A DNA stretch of 64,000 nt from Megalobrama amblycephala (GCF_018812025.1 NC_063058.1:23920645-23984644); one strand, 5' to 3'. Numbered from the stretch's first letter, positions 1-11,381 are shown. The notes: generated by a model not told the origin, from the sequence alone. Translations and numbers: made by a program.

Positions 1-297
1 TGTCATGATTGTTACCATTCATTTGCATTAGTTTATATCCATTTGTTCGCTGTTATGCATTCGTTATCCAGTGAAGTTGCATATTTAAACTGTATCCTCA
101 TTATGCAGCGACAGAAACATTTATCAGAAATGTATTCGATTTGTTCTTTTTATTGGCACTGTAACACATATTTTGATTAGATCATCATCAAGTTTTCTAA
201 AATAGAGGCAAATAATGTGTGAAAGTATACATATAATAGACCCATGCTATGCCTTTGTGTGTAAAGATGGCAATTTTTAAGCATGACTGTTATGAAA
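1..297. other. AT-rich noncoding sequence
   Basis: I see no gene, RNA gene or recognisable repeat in this stretch. It is AT-rich, with no long open frame. Confidence 0.5.
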
Positions 298-440
298 TGG
301 TAACACTTTACAATAAGAGTCCATTTATAATTTAAAGGTTAATAAAAGTATTGTTCATTGTTCATTGTTAAAGTTGTCTCTTACATTAGTTATAGTGCGA
401 ATTAACATGAACGAATAATAATTAATATATTAGTATTTTT
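298..440 (+). repeat. fragment of the GGTAACACTTTACAATAAG palindromic repeat family
   Basis: The stretch begins with GGTAACACTTTACAATAAG and continues with TTAACAT/ATGAAC-type words. The same family is better preserved at 26025-26350, 30630-33669 (interrupted) and 58940-59213. It is a short, self-complementary, non-coding repeat, probably a non-autonomous DNA transposon. This copy is degenerate. Confidence 0.6.
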
Positions 441-584
441 TATTTTTTTAAAATTACAATAAACATTTAGCCATTTTTTAATTCAAAGAAACAAAATGTA
501 AGAAAGAGTTAAAACTGAACATAATCATGCTGCTCAAACTGTGCATAGAACAATTTTTAATTTTCAATTTTTTGCTCCTTTTGT

Positions 585-804
585 ATTTTACATTTACTTG
601 TACTTTTACTTTCAATACTTAAGTACGTTTAATATAAAAAACATATATACTTTTCGTACTTAAGTACAAAAAATATCACATACTTTAAAACTTTTACTCA
701 AGTAACATTCAAAACAGTGACTTTAACTTCTACCAAAGTCATTTTCTGGTAAGATATCTTTACTTTTACTCAAGTATGGTTTTCGAGTACTTTATACACC
801 ACTG
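585..804 (-). mobile_element. Tol2-like hAT terminal fragment
   Basis: On the minus strand the end at 804 reads CAGTGGTGTATAAAGTACTC. It is followed by many ACTTGAGTA/TACTTAAGTA motifs, the terminal style of Tol2-type hAT elements. No matching second terminus is visible, so this is one end or a MITE that has lost an end. The left boundary is approximate. Confidence 0.65.
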
Positions 805-1269
805 CCTACCCCTAAACCTAACCCTACCCATAAGTTATCCCAAAAATCAGAGGGAAATAATAGATGAATAACACTGATGTAGAAGCACCAATTCATGATT
901 TTAAGCCTAAACTTGACATAATCTGTAAACTTGTCCCTCAAATCTGACTGGTTGATTTGAATGTTGTTCCAGGATCAACAAAAATGTTGACCCAGGAACA
1001 TGTTGAACTCAGCAAAATCAGGCTATGCGTTATGCAGCACGTTTGAGCTTCTGGAGGAGGTTTGTTCTCACGCGTGAAGCAGGTTCATTTGAGCTTTGTT
1101 CATGTTCACTGATCAATGTTTATGTGAATAAATGCCTAAATTAAATCTGATCTATTTTCGAATCTCTTCCGAAAATTTGGACTAAACCACTCGAATTCAT
1201 ATGGATTAGTTTTACGATCTCTTTAAGAACTTTCTGAAGCTACAAAGTGGTAGTCGTGTAGCTGTCTAT
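805..1269. other. noncoding, no gene seen
   Basis: It contains a short CCTAAACCTAACCC-rich run at 807-832 and otherwise unremarkable AT-rich sequence. No coding signal was seen. Confidence 0.5.
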
Positions 1270-1380
1270 GGAGAGACAGAAAGCTCTCAGATTTAATAAA
1301 AAATATCTTAATTTGTGTTCTGAAGATGAACGAAAGTCTTACAGGTTTGGAACGATATGAGGGTTAGTAATTAATGACAT
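1270..1380 (-). mobile_element. fragment of the AGGGATAGTTCACCC MITE family
   Basis: The words TGTGTTCTGAAGATGAACG, GTTTGGAACGA and ATGAGGGTTAGTAATTAATGACA match the interior of the TTAA-flanked MITE family seen at 41688-41813, 45480 and 61658. The terminal GGTGAACTATTCC end is missing, so this is a decayed internal fragment. Confidence 0.6.
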
Positions 1381-1552
1381 GTGACATGTGCTTCAAACAA
1401 AACCAAAGGATCATCTTCTAAAAACTGCTGTGTATGTGCGCTGAGATTAAACCTTCCAGTCTAATAATACAAATAATTTTATTATTATATACTTTTGAGT
1501 AGCAAGCATTCACAGCTGCGTTCTGCTGAAAGACAAGGGAGATTCACACAAT

Positions 1553-1575
1553 CCACACACACACACACACACACT
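1553..1575. repeat. (CA)n microsatellite
   Basis: Short uninterrupted CA dinucleotide run. A second short CA run lies at 2405-2421. Confidence 0.9.
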
Positions 1576-2503
1576 CAAAATCCTTTGACTGAGTTGTCCT
1601 TTACGCCCTTGTTTTGCAGTAATGCCAGCACTGGGCTAAATTTATCATGAAAACAGAAAATGTGGAGCAAGGCCAGGTCAGATTTGGAGGAAGAATGCAT
1701 TTCCTGTTCCCTTCACGTCTTGCTGCCCTTCATTCAGCAGCTAACTTCTGAGAACTCCAATTTGACTTTTTGCAAGAGAATGAAATTCCGGTTAGCGAGG
1801 GAGTAGACGTTCACGTACCTGCATTCAATTTCGTATAAATTCCCGTTGCTGGAGGGAATGTGCTTACAAGCGGCAGCCTTCAGAAATGTGCTTTATTAGC
1901 ATAAAACCATGCTGACCTCGGAATGCAGAGCAGGCGATGCATGTGTGTGCGTTGTACGTGTGAGGCTTGTGCCAAGATGAACCCTGGCAACAAGAACGCC
2001 TGACCCACCGCAACAGAAACGGGCCAAGAGCGGAACCCTGATGCTGTTAGCCTTGCATAAATAGAGGCTAGCACACAAGGGAGCAGTAATCCAGCTTGTA
2101 TCTTCCCCTCTCTTGTTTTCTGCTGTCATGGATCAGTGTTAGGAGTCATCCGGTGTCTTTCGCTGGCATCTGGTGGGCAGGTGGGGTCTGGGAGGGCATC
2201 AGTATTAGCCATGTAGTTGGATCTCGGGAGTGTGCACAGAGTTTTAACTAGCGGCTGAAGCTTCAGAGAGTGAAGATAAGAGGCTGATCAGCAGGAGATC
2301 TATGGAAGCCTGCAGCCAGCGGCCCAAATATGCAGTCGCTTGGGACGCTTGTGCTGCTCTCAGATAACTTATCGGCACAGCCAGAGTCCTGCACTTCAGT
2401 ACTACCACACACACACACACCACCTCATACACACCAATAATCACAGCCAGTCAATCATCTGAGACTCTGGCTCAACTGCTTTGTCATGGCATGCTAATGA
2501 CTC
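1576..2503. other. noncoding, no gene supported
   Basis: Apparently single-copy sequence with somewhat higher GC. Small open frames occur on the minus strand around 1880-2440, but none has a domain, splice context or codon pattern that supports a gene. Confidence 0.5.
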
Positions 2504-2590
2504 CTCCTCTCCTCTCCTCTCCTCTCCTCTCCTCTCCTCTCCTCTCCTCTCCTCTCCTCTCCTCTCCTCTCCTCTCCTCTCCTCTCCTCT
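2504..2590 (+). repeat. (CCTCT)n pentanucleotide microsatellite
   Basis: About 17 near-perfect CCTCT units in a row. They head the long polypyrimidine tract that follows. Because five is not a multiple of three, reading frames through it give artificial Ser/Leu/Pro-rich ORFs. Confidence 0.95.
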
Positions 2591-3435
2591 ATCTCCTCTT
2601 TTCCTCCTCCTCTCCCCCCCTTTCAATCTCCTCTCGTCTGACCTCCTCTCCTCTCAGCTTCTCATTTTTTCTTCTTGTCTCCATCTCATTTCATATTTTC
2701 CTGTTTTGTCTGTTCCTCTCCTCTCTTGTCCCATTTCAGCATGTCTCCTCCCATCTTGTCTCCTATATTTTCATATCCCCCTTTCATCTCTTTTCCTCCA
2801 CTTCTCTTCACATCTCCTGTCATTTCATCTCCAACCTTCTTGTCTTGCCTCATCTACTCCTCTCTCCTCTTCTCTAGTTTCCTTTTCCCCCCTCATCTCT
2901 TCTGGTCTCATTTTGTCTCTCCATTCATGTTGTCTGGTCTTGTCCTATCTCCTCCTCTTTCATCTCCTTTCTTCTCTTTTTCTCGTCTCCTCCCTCTTGT
3001 ATTCTATCTTTTCATATCCTCTCCATTTATCTCTTCTCTTTTCCTCCATCTCTCTTCACATTTCTTCTCCAACCTGCTTACCTTGTCTCAACTATTCCTC
3101 TGTACCCTTCTCTCATCTCTTAATGTCGTCTTTGTTTTTGTCTCCTCTTTTGTTTCTCCAGCCTTTTCCCATCTCCTTTTAACTTGTTTTTTCTCTCCCT
3201 CTTCTCATCCTGTCTCATGTCCCCCTTCCTTCTCATTTTCTCTTTTCACGTCCATTTCTTTATCTCATTTCGTCCTGTTTCGTCTGCAGTCCCCCTCTCT
3301 CATCTTTTCTCCTCTTATTCCCTTTCATCACATCTCCTCCTGTCTTGTCTCCTAACTTTTCATATCTTCCTTTCATCTCTTCTCTTTTCCTCCAACTCCC
3401 TTCACATATCCTCTTCTTTCATTTAATCTCCAACC
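2591..3435 (+). repeat. polypyrimidine tract, left part
   Basis: Hundreds of bases that are almost all C and T on the plus strand, rich in TCTCCT, CTTTTC and CATCTC words. It looks like a decayed expansion of the CCTCT array. It stops abruptly at the 8-bp sequence CTCCAACC and the first base of a hAT element. The same C/T-rich sequence resumes at 11382. The 233-aa Ser/Leu-rich frame inside it is a composition artefact. Confidence 0.9.
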
Positions 3436-4085
3436 CAGTGTTGGGCAAGCTACTTGGAAAATGTAGTGAGCTAAGCTACCAGTTACTCAACAGTAAATGA
3501 AGCTTCACTACACTGAAGCTATACCCCCCTGAGAAATGGTACTGTTGATGTAGCTTAGCTTGCTACATCTAAGCTACTTTTAAAATGTTCATTTTTATGT
3601 TGAACACGTTTTATTACAAGTCAATGCTATCTCAGTGCTCAATAAAACTGTCAGTCAAACAGATCAGCGTCAGTGTAATTGTTTAGTTCAATTGTTTATT
3701 GTGTTCCTTATCAATTTGGCAACAAGAACAAACAATCAAAATACATGTAATCCATGTAATAACGTACGCACAAGTATGTGTACGTGCCTGTTTGCATGGG
3801 CATGCTTAATATAGGCCTTTGCAGAACAAAATGCAAGTTAATGTCAAACTCAACTCAGCTCAAACTACAGTAGCAAAACAATTAAGAGCTCCAAACAAAC
3901 AAGTTTGGATGCAGTGGATGCAGTCCTTGAATGATGAAGTTAAGGTTCAACTTGTCAATCGCTCTTAGGTTACAGTGGGGTTACCTCCTCTGAAATACTT
4001 TGCTACATTATCTTGTATGAGAGGAACAGTGTATTCCTCCTCATTCCCTGGTGTGCTCCTCTTCTTGGTGTGCACATGCATTTCT

Positions 4086-4850
4086 ATTCGCCTTATTCAC
4101 CTCGAACGTTCTAAGGAGCTTGAGGGGTACACCTACCACTTCCGGGAATTCTCGCGTTGCGATTTAATGGCGCGGCACTGCTGTGTTCCCCAGTGTTCGT
4201 CACACAGGAAAAAATTCAACAGTGGACAAACCTTTCACCATTTTCCAGAGGATAAGGGACTACGTTGAGAGTGGATAAAAAATATCAGAAGGCATCCTGG
4301 TCACTGGCATAAAGTTGGTTTGATGGGCAAGACATTTGATATTCGCAAATTTAAGGACTGTTAAGTTACATCTGACATTGGTATGCACGATTCAATAACA
4401 TTTGAAGGGAAGAATTAACAGCTATAAAACCAGCTGTAAAGTGTTCATCTACATGTCAGCTATGATGCACACCTTTTATATTGTTAATATTTATTAAAAT
4501 AAACTACAAATCATGTGTAAATATGGCTATTTTTCACTACTGTATATACGCTCATGCATAAATATGCCATAATTTAATGCTCAATAACATTTGAAGGGAA
4601 GAATTAACAGCCATAAAAACAACTGTAAAGTGTTAATCTACATGTCAGCAATGATGCACACCTTTTATATTTTTAATATTTATTAAAATAAACAGTCAAA
4701 TCATATGTAAAAATGGCAAGATTCGTAGTCCACAAAGTTTTCATTGCTGCTACTGATTGATAGTACTGTATTGGAGTCCAACTTCTGGGTTTGTGTACCC
4801 CTCAACGGCGTACGAGTTTTCAAAATGGCCACCAGGTGAATAAGGCGAAT
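4086..4850 (+). mobile_element. TIR element with THAP-domain relic
   Basis: It is bounded by a perfect 17-bp inverted repeat, ATTCGCCTTATTCACCT at the left and its complement at 4834-4850. A second shared word, TTGAGGGGTACAC, lies further in on both sides. No convincing target duplication is seen. The THAP-like coding relic at 4167-4364 points to a P-element-like or Kolobok-like source. Two similar segments around 4390-4520 and 4573-4700 show an internal tandem duplication. Confidence 0.7.
4167..4364 (+). pseudogene. THAP-type zinc-finger relic
   Basis: The frame starting at the ATG at 4167 gives MARHCCVPQCSS, then a HFPED motif, an in-frame TGA at 4266-4268, and then the same frame resumes with EWIKNIRRHPG. 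A C-x4-C start, an HxFP motif and a following Trp in WIKNIRR are the pattern of the THAP DNA-binding domain (C2CH type) used by P-element and Kolobok transposases. The C-terminal Cys/His pair cannot be recognised, and the frame ends at TAA 4362-4364. The domain is broken and no catalytic region follows. Confidence 0.65.
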
Positions 4851-6310
4851 TGAGGCCATTTTAGTTGGATGAACCCTCTAGGAAATGTCTCACTGAGTCG
4901 TTTAACTTAATGCAGTTTGTGGCCAGCGCTACACATGAGCACGGACACACATTAGATCTGGTTTTATCATGTCGTCTACCTGTTAATAATGTTAATGTTT
5001 GTGATGCTACTTTTTCTGACCACATGCCTGTGTTATTTGAGATTTCTTGTTTTTGTAGTCCTAAACCATGTGCCCCTGCTCGTCGCTGTCGCTCTTTAAC
5101 TGCAAAACAGTTTACTGATGTTTTTAACAGCACAGACATGGCCTTCTCAGTGTCCACTCACCATTATAATATTGATGAGTTAACATCATTATTTTATTCT
5201 TCTTGTGAGAATGCACTGGACATTGCTGCCCCTTTCAGGACTATGCGTGCTAAGCCAAAATCTGAACCATGGCTGAACGACACTACCCGTGCTGCAAGGC
5301 GTGAGTGCAGGAGAGCTGAACGCCAATGGAAAAAAGATAGGCTGCAAGTTTCGTCTGATATCTTGAAAGACAGCTTGTTCAAATATCAAAAAACTGTAAA
5401 AATGGAAAAGTCAAGGTATTTCTCTAATGTCATCGCAAAAAATTCTCACAAACCTCGTGTTCTGTTCAACACTATTAATTCTGTTTTAAATACATCTGAA
5501 CAAATAAGTTTGGAATTTTCCAAAGAAACATGTGAACATTTTTTGCAGTTTTTTAATGACAAGATTGTGACTGTTAGAGCCAATATTGTTCACCCTTCTG
5601 CTGATATGTCTTCTTTCCCTGTGTGCTCCTCTGTTTTTAATCAGTTTGAGCCAGTGTCTCTTGCTTGTTTAAAAGACATCATTGATAAAATGAATCCATC
5701 TTGTTGTCCCTTAGACATTATTTCCCCAGATTTTCTAAAGAAGGTTTTTGAAACCCTTGGCCCTATTATACTGATGGTTGTAAATAGTAGTCTCACTCAT
5801 GGAGTTGTACCCCTACATTTTAAACACGCTATAGTGGAACCACTGATAAAAAAACCTAACTTGGATTCATCGGTTCTTTTAGACCCATTTCAAAACTTCC
5901 GTTTCTTTCCAAAATATTGGAAAAAGTTGTTTTTAATCAATTATTAGCTTATCTAGACTTGCATGGCTTGCAAGAGCTGTACCAATCTGGTTTCAAATCA
6001 CTTCACAGCACGGAAACGGCCCTGTTAAAAGTTTACAATGATTTATTATTGGCCACTGACGCAGGTAACTATGCTGTTCTTATGCTGTTAGATCTTACTG
6101 CTGCGTTTGACACCATAGACCACAATATACTGATCTCTCGCCTTGAGCATTGTGTTGGTATAAAGGGTGCCGTGTTGCAATGGTTTAAGTCTTATCTGGG
6201 TGAAAGAACTTTCTTTGTACGTCTTGGGGAATTTGTGTCTTCTACTGCATCTCTTGTATGTGGAGTCCCTCAGGGTTCCATTCTTGGACCGATTTTATTT
6301 TCTTTATATA

Positions 6311-8036
6311 TGTGACCAGTCACGGAAAGTAGGGACACAAGTCGGTTTTGGGGCATTTTGAGTTATTCACAGATTCTGAAAGTGCAGTCTCCAAGCTTTC
6401 CAACGATGTGTGACACATGGAAATCTGATAATATTTGGAGAAGTTGTGGCCATTTGAAGGTAGGCAATCAAGAAAGCTCAAGAGGGAGAAAAACCCCTTT
6501 AAAGTTTGTGCAGTTCTCACCTGTTCTCACCTGCTGGGAGTGACAATAGGGCTCATTTACATCTCATTTAGATAAGCCATACCCCCTGTAAAGCTGCATG
6601 GACCGCATACTATTAATAATAAAAGGTTAATGTGCATTGTAAATGTCAGTAATTTTTTTTTTTTTACTTTTATAAAAATGATTTAGAGGCTGAAATATGT
6701 GACTTTTTTGTCAAAACTCTATTTGAACTTGTGCATTGTAGATAACATGTTGCAAGACACTCCTTTAAAATCTGCCCATCATTTTTAATGTTATTATTTT
6801 AATGTTTATGTAAAGAAAAAGTACATATTGATGCTAATTTTATTTTTTATTTGCTGGTTTTCCACATAAAACTTGGTGAATTGACTTTTTGAACAGGATT
6901 CTGTGATAACCGTGATCATTTTGGTCACTAATCATGAAATGAAATGTTCTCACCTGAGAAGCCTGTTAAAGAAGAATAGGCAATCCAGGAAATAACTGGA
7001 CTAACAGAGGCCAGAGATTGCTAACTATGGCTATTCAAAACACTTTTCAAGACAATAAATACATGATTGAGGCGATGAATGCATGTATTGACTGAATTTG
7101 CGTCTGAATAGCGCTGGCTCCGTGGGCGTGGCCGCATTAGCGGATAATGAGCTGAATCACGGACTTCTGACATGGCTCTCTTTTCATACAGATTACATAA
7201 ACACAGAAGGTTTGTTTTCGATTTGACTTACACATTTTAAAACTTAACATTTCAACGTTTTTTCAGACATAAGTATAATTTTTTTATGATTAGTATTCAC
7301 TAAGTTACAGTTCATTTTCTGAGAACTATCAGATTGGACTTCGTTCAGAGGGAGATGAGAGATCACGCATCATGTTAGTTTTCTTTATTTTTCAAAAAGC
7401 ACAACATTTTGTTTTTACTCTGAGTGTACACAAATAAAAGAAGACATTCTATAGTTTCAATTGATATATATTACTTATGTCTCTATGACAAAATATGATG
7501 GAGTATTTTAAGTCTGTTTTGCTGCAATGTGAAAAAAAAACCTGCAAAACGCGCCGGCGCGTTACCCGACTCCAGAGAGGTAATGTCTTATTATGCCGCT
7601 TTCATCGTCGCTCAGATCGTCTTCAGAATCAGTGAGCGCTTGTTCATAAGCATCCGGCTTGTCGAAGAAGTACTTCAAAACATTTTCGGTGTAACGGCCA
7701 CGGTTCTTCATTGAATTTTGATATCAGCTAGAGCCGGCCAGAGCGCTGCATAATAAGTAGCCACGCTTCCCAGTATGGAAATACACACAGACAATGACAC
7801 GCCCCTACTGCGTGCTAGAATCTCCGAAAAACAAGCCGATTTCGACCTCAAAATGTACGCTTTTAAATATACCAATACTGCTATCTCAAACACGGAAAGG
7901 CTTCTTCATGATCTCAACTAACAGATTCTGCAAAAAAACGAAAATCACCAATTTTGAAAAAAAAAAATGCTTCTTTCTCATTTTGCTCGAGAGTTGTGCT
8001 GCCGACTTGTGTCCCTGGATTCCGTGACGGGTCACA
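6311..8036. mobile_element. 1.7-kb TA-flanked DNA element inside L2 RT
   Basis: The left end is TGTGACCAGTCACGGAA and the right end, read inward, TGTGACCCGTCACGGAA. Both continue into a shared GGGACACAAGTC. TA stands on both sides (6309-6310 and 8037-8038). Removing the element with one TA brings the two halves of the L2 frame back into register at SLY/LPLGS, which fixes the boundaries independently. TA duplication fits Tc1/mariner-like transposition, but the family is not identified. It has no full transposase and keeps one short acidic frame on the minus strand. Confidence 0.85.
7562..7711 (-). pseudogene. short acidic ORF inside the TA-flanked element
   Basis: A 49-residue frame from ATG at 7711 to TAA at 7562-7564. 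It starts MKNRGRYTENVLKYFF and carries an acidic run, TDSEDDLSDDES, at residues 27-38. Acid-rich N-termini of this sort are common in piggyBac-derived transposases, which suggests a leftover first coding piece of an autonomous partner. However, the surrounding element is flanked by TA and not TTAA. Function and family remain uncertain, and it may not be translated. Confidence 0.4.
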
Positions 8037-9141
8037 TATATTACCTTTAGGGTCCATTTTTAGGAAACATGGCATCTCATTTCACTGTTATGCAGATGAC
8101 TTGCAACTCTATCTGCCTTTGAAATGTAAGGATGCAAACTCTGTGGCACCTTTGCTGAGATGTCTTGAAGATATTAAAGCCTGGATGGCCTCCAACTTTT
8201 TAAAGTGTAATGAAGATAAAACTGAAATCATTTTATTTCGACCTGGTGGTACAATTAATACTCCTGATGTAGATCTGGGTGACTTAAAGTCTTTTGTGAA
8301 GCCTGTTGTTAAAAATCTGGGGGTTTTAATGGACGGTGACTTTAAACTAGAAAAACAGATTAATTTGGTAGTTAAATCGTTTTTTTATCAGTTAAGGCAA
8401 TTATCTAAAGTCAAGTCATTTGTATCTTTTACTGATTTTGAGAGGGTCATCCATGCTTTTATATCATCCCGACTGGACTATTGTAATAGTCTCTATGCAG
8501 GCATTGGTGAGGCATCTCTAACACGTTTGCAGAGAGTACAAAACGCAGCTGCACGTTTATTAACGGGGACACGCAAACGAGAACACATTACACCTATATT
8601 GGCTTCCGTTCATTTTAGAATTGATTTCAAGATTTTACTTTTAGTTTTTAAATCATTAAATAACGTTGGTCCTGAATATCTCTCAGATCTATTAAAGCCA
8701 TATGCTCCATCCAGAGCACTTAGGTCTGCTGGGCAACTGCTTTTAGTATCCCCCAATGCAAAATTAAAGAGCAGAGGTGATCGTGCCTTTGCAGTAGTGG
8801 CCCCCAAACTCTGGAATAATTTGCCTTTGTACATTAGGCAGGCACCTTCACTGGCTGTTTTTAAATCACATTTAAAAACATATTTGTATGGGGCAGCATA
8901 CAACACAGTATGAGAGTTACCTGTTACGAGTTCTTTTTAAGTGTGTGCTACTAATTATTATTGTATTTATTGCATTTTTTCTTTTATTTAGTTTTCATTT
9001 ATTTTATTATTACTATTTTTATGCTTTTTAGTTCTATTGTTCATTTTATATTGTTTGTACAGCACTTTGGTGAACACCTGCTGTTTTTAAAAGGTGCTCT
9101 ATAAATATTTAGGCAGTGAAAATATGATTTGATTTGATAAT

Positions 9142-9944
9142 ATATATATATATTTTACACTATAATTACACTATTTCTAAGACAAAAAAATAATGTCACA
9201 GATTTCAGCACAACCTGTCCCAGATTACAAAATTCACAATGTAAATGTCTTTGGAAGCCCAGCTAAATTGATTTATTTTCTGATTTACTGTTTTCTACAT
9301 TAAATCATCCTAAATAACATTATGTGAAAATATAATCTTGATTATATTTAAATTATAATTAAATAATATAATTATATCAATGATTAAAATCAAACTTTAA
9401 TGGGGTTTTTAAATTCAAAAATTCTTAATTTAGCACGAGGGCATGTGCTATTTTCCCCTTTGATTACAGTATATCTGAAATGTGATTTTCTTTTTATTAA
9501 CAAGGGAAAATGCTTTTTTTCTACCAACAGATAGAAAAAAGATAGCTAGAAAGTGCTTAGTTGGTGTTTAAAGACTAAATTGCGATGGTTGTGTCTTTGG
9601 GAATCACCTGAATATGTGTCCTCAAATTTGTGTTTGATGTCTTCGAAGTTGAAAGCAGGTTCAATCTGGGGTTGCAAAATAAGCATCTGAAAACATATTT
9701 TCTCTCTGTTATCTCGGTCCTCGGGATCAACTGTTTGTTTTTTGCGTGACTGGCCAAGGACTGGTACCATCCGGAGCAGAAGGTGGCGGTAATGCATCAT
9801 AAAGCTGGTTGGTTGCTATCCACCGTAAACACGAACAAGATGAAGTGGTGCGTCACTTACTGATCCAGGATCAGTGATCTTTACCAGTTGTATTTCCCAA
9901 TTTGAGTTTGAGCTTCAGAAATGCTTGCGAAAATGTAGCTTGTG
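9142..9944. other. interior of the outer hAT element, unassigned
   Basis: AT-rich sequence between the L2 tail and the next hAT. A minus-strand frame of 84 codons (9546-9800) has no recognisable domain. I read this as decayed sequence of the 3436-11381 element or of an older insertion in it. Confidence 0.45.
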
Positions 9945-11221
9945 TAGTGCTGGGCGGTATACCGGTTCATACCGAATACCGGTATTTATTTTTGTTATGA
10001 TATGAATTTTGATGATACCGTAATACCGGTATGTGTCGCTTAACCAACGTTCGGAACGCGGCGCAGCGTCACTGTTTGAGGGGGGTGGTCCCGTTTCACT
10101 GTAGCACTGTAGTGAGAGCACAGCTGAGATCACATCACAGCCTATGGTAAGTCCGAAATCACCCCCTAAAGCCTCATTCACTATTCCCTACGTTATCCAC
10201 TTATATTGTTCACTTGAAAGAGTGAATGAAAACGAGTGAGTGAATTCGGACAGACGGTGTGTGTACATCGGCTGTACACTCGTTATTGCGGTGCAATGTG
10301 AGATTGAATGAGTGCACTCAATAACGTCCACTATGGTTTCGGACACAACTACAAATGGCTGTCGCATCAAATAATGCCCTATTTGAGGTTATAGGGGGCG
10401 ATTTCGGATTCAGCCCTTGATTACAGCGGAGAATTCAAACTACACGCGGCGCGAGAGAGAGAAACTTTCTCCACATGGATATATAGACCAGAGCGAGCGT
10501 GTTTAAGTTTTTTAAGGACCAATTTCATATACTCTAGTGCTCTAAACATGAACTAGTAGCGTGTATGCTAACATATTTCATCACGTCTTATTCAAATGAA
10601 ATGTTACGTTATGCAAAGGACACTGAACTGTACGTCTGATCACGACCGCGATGACACGATGGGTTATTCTGCTACACAGAAGACGATGTAAGTTAATACA
10701 TAGACTGGGCAAAAATGTAACTGCTTTATTCTTTCTGTGTTAAACTTACGTGTGTCATTTGTTCAGAGACTATAGTGCTCTTAAATGTACTGAAAATGTC
10801 CTTAGACAGTTTAAATGTTCTTCCGCGTTTTTCCCTCGTTTTGGCAGTTTGTTGTTATATAGGGTTAGATTTTTAAAATGCATAAGGTTCCCTCAACTCT
10901 TTTTATTCTATCTCCATGGTCATATTTTAATATTCATGTGTCTGTAATGAGTGTGTTGCAGGTCTGTGTTTTATTGGTTGCACAGCATCTTTGTAAACCT
11001 GTATTAACTCTAGTGTGGAATTTTTCTACAATATTCACTCATCATGACAGTAAAACATGGCATTCTAGTCAATCTACTGCATTATTTCCTCTCTCAATCA
11101 GTAGAAAATGTGGTTAACGCCCGGTCATGCATAGGGGAAAAAATACTGTCATATACCGTGAAATCGATATAATTTTGAAAAATACCGTGATATAAATTTT
11201 TGGTCATACCGCCCAGCACTA
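9945..11221. mobile_element. hAT element with 8-bp target duplication
   Basis: The left end reads TAGTGCTGGGCGGTATACCG. The right end is its imperfect complement, CGGTATGACC...CCCAGCACTA in reverse-strand sense. AGCTTGTG precedes (9937-9944) and follows (11222-11229) the element, a perfect 8-bp duplication. It lies inside the larger hAT. No transposase frame is recognisable. A smaller inverted-repeat element lies inside it at 10152-10408. Confidence 0.85.
10152..10408. mobile_element. small MITE with TCCGAAATC ends
   Basis: Inverted ends TCCGAAATCACCCCCTA and, in complement, TCCGAAATCGCCCCCTA bound about 257 bp. Similar subterminal sequence continues inward. No clear target duplication is seen, so the superfamily is open. 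It is nested inside the 9945-11221 hAT. Confidence 0.7.
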
Positions 11222-11381
11222 AGCTTGTGTGGAAGCTACCGCACTACTTGGAAAAAAAAAAAGAGCTTCGCTACTGAAAAGCTATTTGATTCAGAAAGCA
11301 GAGAAGCTATGACCACGCTACTGAGAAATGTAGTTAAACTAGTAGCTTCGCTACTTGTAGCGACGCTACTGCCCAACACTG

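Larger units (their letters stand above)
4865..8913 (+). pseudogene. L2 LINE endonuclease-reverse transcriptase pseudogene
   Basis: Segment 4865-5947 encodes the end of the AP-type endonuclease, with HTLDLVLS followed by SDHMPV, and a connector. A frameshift near 5890-5917 moves the reading to the next frame. Segment 5917-6310 carries reverse transcriptase motifs: FDTIDHNIL with the first catalytic Asp, and [10 protein letters not shown]. After the inserted element, 8037-8910 resumes with the YADD catalytic box and the L2-type C-terminus ending in YGAAYNTV. When present in full the protein nicks target DNA and copies its RNA into the genome. This copy lacks the N-terminus, has a frameshift and is split, so it is inactive. 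Confidence 0.85.
4862..9141 (+). mobile_element. 5'-truncated L2-clade LINE, interrupted
   Basis: The coding remains run from inside the endonuclease through the reverse transcriptase to the C-terminal domain. The 3' end carries the TTGATTTGAT-type tail (about 9126-9141). The 5' end is cut off just inside the endonuclease and abuts the THAP-relic element. A 1726-bp DNA element sits inside the reverse transcriptase at 6311-8036. The L2 is nested in the 3436-11381 hAT. No target duplication was identified. Confidence 0.85.
3436..11381. mobile_element. 7.9-kb composite hAT element holding nested insertions
   Basis: The left end reads CAGTGTTGGGCAAGCTACTT and the right end CTACTGCCCAACACTG, an imperfect terminal inverted repeat. 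CTCCAACC stands directly before (3428-3435) and directly after (11382-11389), the 8-bp duplication expected of hAT transposition. The element's own sequence appears to be 3436-4085, parts of 9142-9944 and 11222-11381. The rest is later insertions: a THAP-relic element, an L2 LINE with its own insertion, and a second hAT. I found no transposase in the remaining hAT sequence, so this copy is non-autonomous. Confidence 0.88.

Noticed and set aside
807..832. Telomere-like CCTAAACCTAACCC run
   Set aside because: Only a few irregular units, not a TTAGGG array, and a common motif in fish repeats.
2504..2590. Regular array that could be mistaken for CRISPR
   Set aside because: The unit is five bases with no spacers, in a vertebrate genome. 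It is a microsatellite.
2481..3355. Long Ser/Leu-rich frames of up to 233 codons
   Set aside because: They are read through a C/T-rich low-complexity tract in several frames at once. Composition explains the lack of stops (TAA, TAG and TGA need purines).
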